A stretch of 64,000 bases of DNA, from the NCBI GenBank assembly GCA_964595575.1, contig CAZQRA010000009.1, positions 9,843 through 73,842 on the forward strand. Reading direction: 5' to 3'. Source of the DNA: PALSA-612 sp964595575 (lineage in GTDB: Bacteria; Actinomycetota; Thermoleophilia; Gaiellales; Gaiellaceae). The notes beneath the pieces were generated by a model. That model searched no databases, had not been told where the DNA came from, and saw nothing but the letters and a program-made list of their open reading frames with translations. The position numbers and the translations under genes were made by a program. This document shows, one piece after another, positions 60,460 through 64,000 of this stretch. Every line of letters begins with the position of its first letter. The stretch's first letter is position 1.

Positions 60460-61238
60460 CCGGAGAACGGCGGGTCACCTACGACGCCCGGGGGCTGGCC
60501 GAGCCCTACGCCGAGGTCCCCAAGATCTCGGAGATCGAGGGCGAGCGGGCGGTGTTCGACGCCAAGGGCCTGTCGACCCGCCAGGTCAACCTCGAGCTTC
60601 GCTGGCTCCTGTACGAGCAGGGGGTGAAGGACGTGACCGTCCTCAACCCCGGCTCCAAGCACTCCCTCGGCGTCGGCATCCTCACCCGCTGCCGCATCAC
60701 CTTCGACGGGTCGCTCGGCTACTTCGCCTGCGGGCTCATCGACGGGCCCGAGGTGCTCATCAAGGGCCGGGTTGGCTGGTCGGCGTGCGAGAACATGATG
60801 TCGGGGGTGGTGGTGGTGGAGGGCAACGCCGGCTCCCTGACCGGCGCCGCCATCCGCGGCGGCGACCTCGTGGTCAAAGGACGGGTCGGCGCCCGTACCG
60901 GGATCGACCAGAAGGGCGGCACCATCATCGTCCTCGGCGACGCCGGCTCCATGACCGGGTTCATGATGCAGCGGGGCCGCATCATCCTCTGCGGCGACGT
61001 GGGGCCGGGCCTGGGCGACTCCATGTACGACGGCACCATCTACGTGGCCGGCAAGGTGAAGTCGCTCGGCATCGACTGCGTGCCCGGGGAGTGGACCGAC
61101 GCCGACACCGAGGTCATCGAGCGCAAGTTCCGCATCTACGGGCTGGGCTCTCCCCCTGAGTTCCAGAAGTTCGTGTGCGGGAAGAAGCTCTACAACTACG
61201 ACACCCTCGAGCCCGCCGAGCGCAAGATCGTGCTCTGA
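60447..61238 (+). CDS. Glutamate synthase GXGXG-domain protein, GlxC/MgsB-like
   Basis: A 263-residue protein made mainly of the GltB C-terminal right-handed beta helix: repeated GxxxGxxxG turns (GVVVVEGNAGSLTGAAIRGGDLVV, then GARTGIDQKGGTIIVLGDAGSMTGFMMQ). In glutamate synthase this domain is structural, linking glutaminase and synthase sites. GTG 60447 overlaps the end of the amidotransferase gene by 13 bases in another frame; no better start exists. Together with its neighbours it forms the split synthase. Confidence 0.9.
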   Translation: MEAVAGERRVTYDARGLAEPYAEVPKISEIEGERAVFDAKGLSTRQVNLELRWLLYEQGVKDVTVLNPGSKHSLGVGILTRCRITFDGSLGYFACGLIDGPEVLIKGRVGWSACENMMSGVVVVEGNAGSLTGAAIRGGDLVVKGRVGARTGIDQKGGTIIVLGDAGSMTGFMMQRGRIILCGDVGPGLGDSMYDGTIYVAGKVKSLGIDCVPGEWTDADTEVIERKFRIYGLGSPPEFQKFVCGKKLYNYDTLEPAERKIVL

Positions 61239-61253
61239 CAGGAAGGACGGACG

Positions 61254-62702
61254 ATGGCCGACGAGACAGCTCCCACCCAGCGAACCGTCCTCGGGCGAAG
61301 CTCGATCTTCACGCCCGAGGTCATCAACGACATCCACATGAAGGCCGAGCTCGGTCGCTACCGCATGCGCGGCTTCTCCATCTTCAAGAAGCTTCCCCAC
61401 TGGGACGACCTCATGTTCCTGCCGGGGACCCTGACCCGGTTCGTGATCGAGGGGTACCGGGAGAAGTGCGAGACCAAGACCGTGCTCGGCGCCCGCTTTG
61501 CCAAGAACCCGATCGAGCTCGACATCCCCATCTACATCACCGGCATGAGCTTCGGGGCCCTGTCCCTGGAGGCCAAGATCGCCCTGGCGAAGGGCGCCTC
61601 CATGGCCGGGACCGCCACCTGTTCCGGCGAGGGAGGGATGATCCCGCCCGAGCGCGACTACTCCATCAAGTGGTACTACCAGGTGATCCAGTCCCGGTAC
61701 GGCTTCAACCCCCACCACCTGATGCTGGCCGACGCCGTCGAGTTCTTCATCGGACAGGGCTGCAAGGTCGGCTTGGGCGGCCACCTGATGGGCCAGAAGG
61801 TGACCGAGCAGGTGGCGGAGATGCGCTCCCTGCCCCCCGGGATCGACCAGCGCTCGCCTGCCCGGCACCCCGACTGGCTGGGGCCCGACGACCTCTCCCT
61901 CAAGATCCAGGAGGTGCGGGAGGCGACCGACTACCAGGTCCCGATCCAGCTCAAGCTGGGAGCGGCCCGCGTCTACGACGACGTCCGCATGGCGGCCAAG
62001 TGCGGGCCCGACATCATCTACCTGGACGGGGCCGAGGGCGGCACGGGAGCAGGTCCCCACGTGGCCACCGAGGAGACGGGGATCCCGCTCATGGCCGCCA
62101 TCCCCGAGGCCCGTCGAGCCCTCGAGGACGTGGGCCTCGCCGACGAGATCGATCTCGTGGTCGCCGGCGGCATCCGCAACGGGGCCGACGTGGCCAAGTG
62201 CCTGGCCCTGGGGGCGAAGGCGGTGGCGATCGGCCACTCCGTCCTCATGGCCCTCAACTGCAACAAGGAGATCCCCGGCGTCACCGACTACGAGGGCACG
62301 GTGGGCGTCCCCGCCGGCTACTGCTACCACTGCCACACCGGCCGCTGCCCGGTGGGGATCGCGACCCAGGATCCCGAGCTGCGCAGGCGCCTCGACCCGG
62401 ACGAGGGCGCGGAGAGGGTCTACAACTTCCTGCACGCCATGACCCTGGAGCTGCAGATGCTGGCCCGCGCCTGCGGCAAGACGAACGTGCACTCCCTTGA
62501 GCCCGAGGACCTGTGCGCCCTGACCGTGGAGGCGGCGGCCATGGCCAAGGTGCCCCTAGCCGGGACGAGCTGGATCCCGGGGGTGACCGAGGATCGCATC
62601 CTGGCCGAGGTGCGCAAGCTGGTCGAGGCAGAGCGGGAGGAGGAGCTGGAGCGCGAGGCGGCCGAGGCTACCCGCCTGCGGGCCGCGGAGGAGGCACGAT
62701 GA
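61254..62702 (+). CDS. Glutamate synthase FMN/Fe-S domain protein, GlxD/MgsC-like
   Basis: A 482-residue synthase subunit. The FMN-binding TIM barrel shows ITGMSFGALSLEAKIALAKGA, GEGGMIPPERD, QLKLGAARV, YLDGAEGGTGAGPHVATEETG and VAGGIRNGADVAKCLALGAKAVAIG; the 3Fe-4S ligands are in CYHCHTGRCPVGIAT. It joins 2-oxoglutarate with the released amine by reductive amination, yielding glutamate or N-methylglutamate. RBS AGGAAGG precedes ATG 61254. The C-terminal 40 residues are a charged helix. Its stop overlaps the next gene (ATGA). Confidence 0.93.
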   Translation: MADETAPTQRTVLGRSSIFTPEVINDIHMKAELGRYRMRGFSIFKKLPHWDDLMFLPGTLTRFVIEGYREKCETKTVLGARFAKNPIELDIPIYITGMSFGALSLEAKIALAKGASMAGTATCSGEGGMIPPERDYSIKWYYQVIQSRYGFNPHHLMLADAVEFFIGQGCKVGLGGHLMGQKVTEQVAEMRSLPPGIDQRSPARHPDWLGPDDLSLKIQEVREATDYQVPIQLKLGAARVYDDVRMAAKCGPDIIYLDGAEGGTGAGPHVATEETGIPLMAAIPEARRALEDVGLADEIDLVVAGGIRNGADVAKCLALGAKAVAIGHSVLMALNCNKEIPGVTDYEGTVGVPAGYCYHCHTGRCPVGIATQDPELRRRLDPDEGAERVYNFLHAMTLELQMLARACGKTNVHSLEPEDLCALTVEAAAMAKVPLAGTSWIPGVTEDRILAEVRKLVEAEREEELEREAAEATRLRAAEEAR

Positions 62703-63160
62703 CGAGCGTCTACAAGCCCACCGAGGCCGAGTACCGAGCCCCCAAGCGGGGCGTCAAGATCGACGCCGAGGAGCTGGCGGGGCGGCGCTTCCCCTACCAG
62801 GAGGACATCTCCCTGGTCGAGGACATCGACCTCGTCGCCGCCACGCCCGGCGAGGACTTGAACTGGCTGGAGGACATCCACCTCCAGGAGGAAGACGGGG
62901 TGCCGGCGGTGTTCGACCGCTACTCCAACTCCTTCATCAAGATCTACTTCCCCATCCCGGAAGGGAGGGAGGACGAGATCGCCCGCAAGGTGCTGATCAA
63001 GCACCTCCAGTCGGGGAACTCCTACGGCATCCAGCTCAAGCGCCGCCACTGCAAGTTCCCCCAGCCCATGCTGGGCCCTTGGGTGGAGGACTCGGAGATG
63101 GTGGGTACGAGCTGGACCCCGCCCACCCTGGAGGGCTGGGAGCCGCGGGAAGGGCACTGA
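62699..63160 (+). CDS. Conserved-looking protein of unknown function, coupled to the synthase subunit
   Basis: A 153-residue protein from ATG 62699, overlapping the synthase stop. I recognise no family. It is acidic and soluble, with segments YQEDISLVEDIDLVAATPGEDLNWLEDIHLQEED and SNSFIKIYFPIPEGREDEIARKVLIKHLQSG, and only one Cys (HCKFP); the last part reads MLGPWVEDSEMVGTSWTPP. It could be an accessory subunit of the split glutamate synthase or of the flavoprotein that follows. It is the last gene before a strong terminator-like hairpin. Confidence 0.8.
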   Translation: MTSVYKPTEAEYRAPKRGVKIDAEELAGRRFPYQEDISLVEDIDLVAATPGEDLNWLEDIHLQEEDGVPAVFDRYSNSFIKIYFPIPEGREDEIARKVLIKHLQSGNSYGIQLKRRHCKFPQPMLGPWVEDSEMVGTSWTPPTLEGWEPREGH

Positions 63161-63168
63161 GTCGCGGA

Positions 63169-63197
63169 GGAGCCGAGGGCCCGGCGCCCTCGGCTCC
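63169..63197 (+). terminator. Strong hairpin terminator or attenuator
   Basis: GGAGCCGAGGGC (63169-63180) pairs perfectly with GCCCTCGGCTCC (63186-63197) over a five-base loop, followed by a pyrimidine-rich stretch (GTCTCTCTT). It ends the synthase operon or limits read-through into the flavoprotein gene. Confidence 0.75.
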
Positions 63198-63218
63198 CCG
63201 GTCTCTCTTGCGATCACG

Positions 63219-64000
63219 ATGCTCCCCTCCCACGCTCGCTACCTCGTCGTCGGAGCAGGCGTGCACGGCCTCTCCACCGCCTACCACCTGGCCGAGGAGC
63301 TCGGCTCAGGCGACCAGGTGGTGGTGCTCGACAAGACCCGCGTCGGGGCCGGCGCCTCCGGCGTCAGCGGCGGCATCGTCCGCAACTTCTACCTGTCCGC
63401 GGCCACCAACGAGATCGTGCGCCGGTCGGTGGAGATCTTCGAGCTCGACCCTTCCGGCTTCGGCTTCCACCAGGTCGGCTACGTGGCGGCGGTGGCCGAG
63501 GAGCAGGCGGACGACCTCCGCCGGATCGCCGAGCAGCACCGCGACCTCGGCTACGCCTCCACCCTGGTCGAGGGCGCTTCCGCTCGGGAGCACATGCGTC
63601 GCCTCTTTCCCGACTGGCGGGCAGGAGGTATCGCCGCCGTCCTCCACGAGCACCCAGGGGGCTGGGCAGAGGCGCCCCGCACCCTGGCCACGCTGGCCGG
63701 CATGGCCCGCTCCCTGGGGGTGCGCATCGTGGAGGGGGCGGAGGCGCTCGGCTTCGACCCCGACTCGGGCCCGGTCGAGCGGGTGGAGACGAGCCTGGGC
63801 AGCATCTCCTGCGAGCTCGTGGCGGTGGCGCCCGGCCCCTGGGCCCGAGAGCTCTGGGGCCTCCTCGGCCTTCCGGGCGAGGTCGACGTGGGCGGAGAGC
63901 GGCAACCTCTGTTCCACTTCCTCAAGGTGCGGGAGGGGGACTACGTCCTCCCCGGAGGACCGGCCCTCGAGGAGGGCTGCCCGGTCGTCCACCTCGATCT
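63219..64000 (+). CDS. DAO-family FAD-dependent oxidoreductase (sarcosine oxidase beta / N-methylglutamate dehydrogenase type), partial
   Basis: The gene runs off the right edge; 260 residues are visible from ATG 63219. The N-terminal dinucleotide fold is YLVVGAGVHGLSTAYHLAEELG, then VVVLDKTRVGAGASGVSGGIVRNFYLS with the conserved flavin-contact Arg/Asn, and VAVAPGPWARELWGLLG. This is the D-amino acid oxidase/sarcosine oxidase superfamily; a beta-subunit (SoxB/MgdA) fits the neighbouring N-methylglutamate-type genes. It would oxidise a secondary or N-methyl amine. No clear ribosome-binding site is seen, so the start is probable, not certain. Confidence 0.85.
   Translation, partial: MLPSHARYLVVGAGVHGLSTAYHLAEELGSGDQVVVLDKTRVGAGASGVSGGIVRNFYLSAATNEIVRRSVEIFELDPSGFGFHQVGYVAAVAEEQADDLRRIAEQHRDLGYASTLVEGASAREHMRRLFPDWRAGGIAAVLHEHPGGWAEAPRTLATLAGMARSLGVRIVEGAEALGFDPDSGPVERVETSLGSISCELVAVAPGPWARELWGLLGLPGEVDVGGERQPLFHFLKVREGDYVLPGGPALEEGCPVVHLD

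Overview
The window is very GC-rich, densely coding DNA with many GTG starts and ATGA/GTGA stop-start overlaps. Gene content suggests an aerobic, stress-adapted actinobacterium: a B12-dependent ribonucleotide reductase, manganese catalase, a SigR/RsrA-type redox sigma system, a DevS/DevR-like kinase pair, CtpE-like ATPase and actinobacterial-type aconitase. A deep lineage such as Thermoleophilia or Rubrobacteria is possible, but this is inference; no rRNA or tRNA is present to settle it. I see no insertion sequence, CRISPR array, prophage or replication origin, and no gene-free stretch longer than about 300 bases.

Layout. 0-9.7 kb: end of nrdJ, aldo/keto reductase, a PerR/Fur-like regulator divergent from a DUF2180-like gene and manganese catalase, a glycolate/D-lactate oxidase, a broken DsrE-like gene, nitroreductase, rhodanese and a thioredoxin-like lipoprotein. 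9.7-11.5 kb: an XRE-TPR regulator followed at once by a 34-residue peptide with signal-peptide features, and a divergent strong promoter reading into a structured, apparently non-coding segment. 11.5-19 kb: DHA2-type MFS exporter, acetyl-CoA synthetase-like enzyme, glutamine-dependent NAD synthetase, OsmC and class V aminotransferase. 19-24.8 kb: VIT-like transporter divergent from a second Fur gene, M16 peptidase, beta-lactamase-fold hydrolase, M24 peptidase, amidohydrolase. 24.8-29 kb: molybdenum hydroxylase (three subunits) with a MocA-like cytidylyltransferase. 28.9-29.8 kb: sigma/anti-sigma pair with a recognisable self-promoter. 30-36.5 kb: HtrA, DUF2905, PRC-barrel and DUF421 proteins, a Na,K-ATPase-like P-type pump and a universal stress protein. 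36.6-45 kb: GNAT/acyl-CoA synthetase fusion, a frameshifted DUF6544-like gene, threonine degradation (tdh-kbl), formate/nitrite channel plus a NuoE-NuoF fusion. 45-54 kb: CBS-BON protein, CtpE-like ATPase, response regulator/GAF kinase, aconitase.

54.4-64 kb is one functional block: a regulator fusing a P-loop-less KaiC/RecA-like domain, an XRE helix-turn-helix and a cupin; a universal stress protein, an APC permease and a small membrane protein; then a glutamine-synthetase-like ligase, three glutamate-synthase-like proteins (GlxB/C/D or MgsA/B/C type), an unknown 153-residue protein and a DAO-family flavoprotein running off the end. By family logic this is an amine or methylamine utilisation locus working through gamma-glutamyl and N-methylglutamate-type intermediates.

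The two strongest candidates for something undescribed are the XRE-TPR regulator with its peptide (and divergent RNA) and the KaiC-like/XRE/cupin regulator of the amine locus. Two genes (DsrE-like and DUF6544-like) each show a one-base frameshift in GC-rich sequence and may be pseudogenes or sequencing errors.
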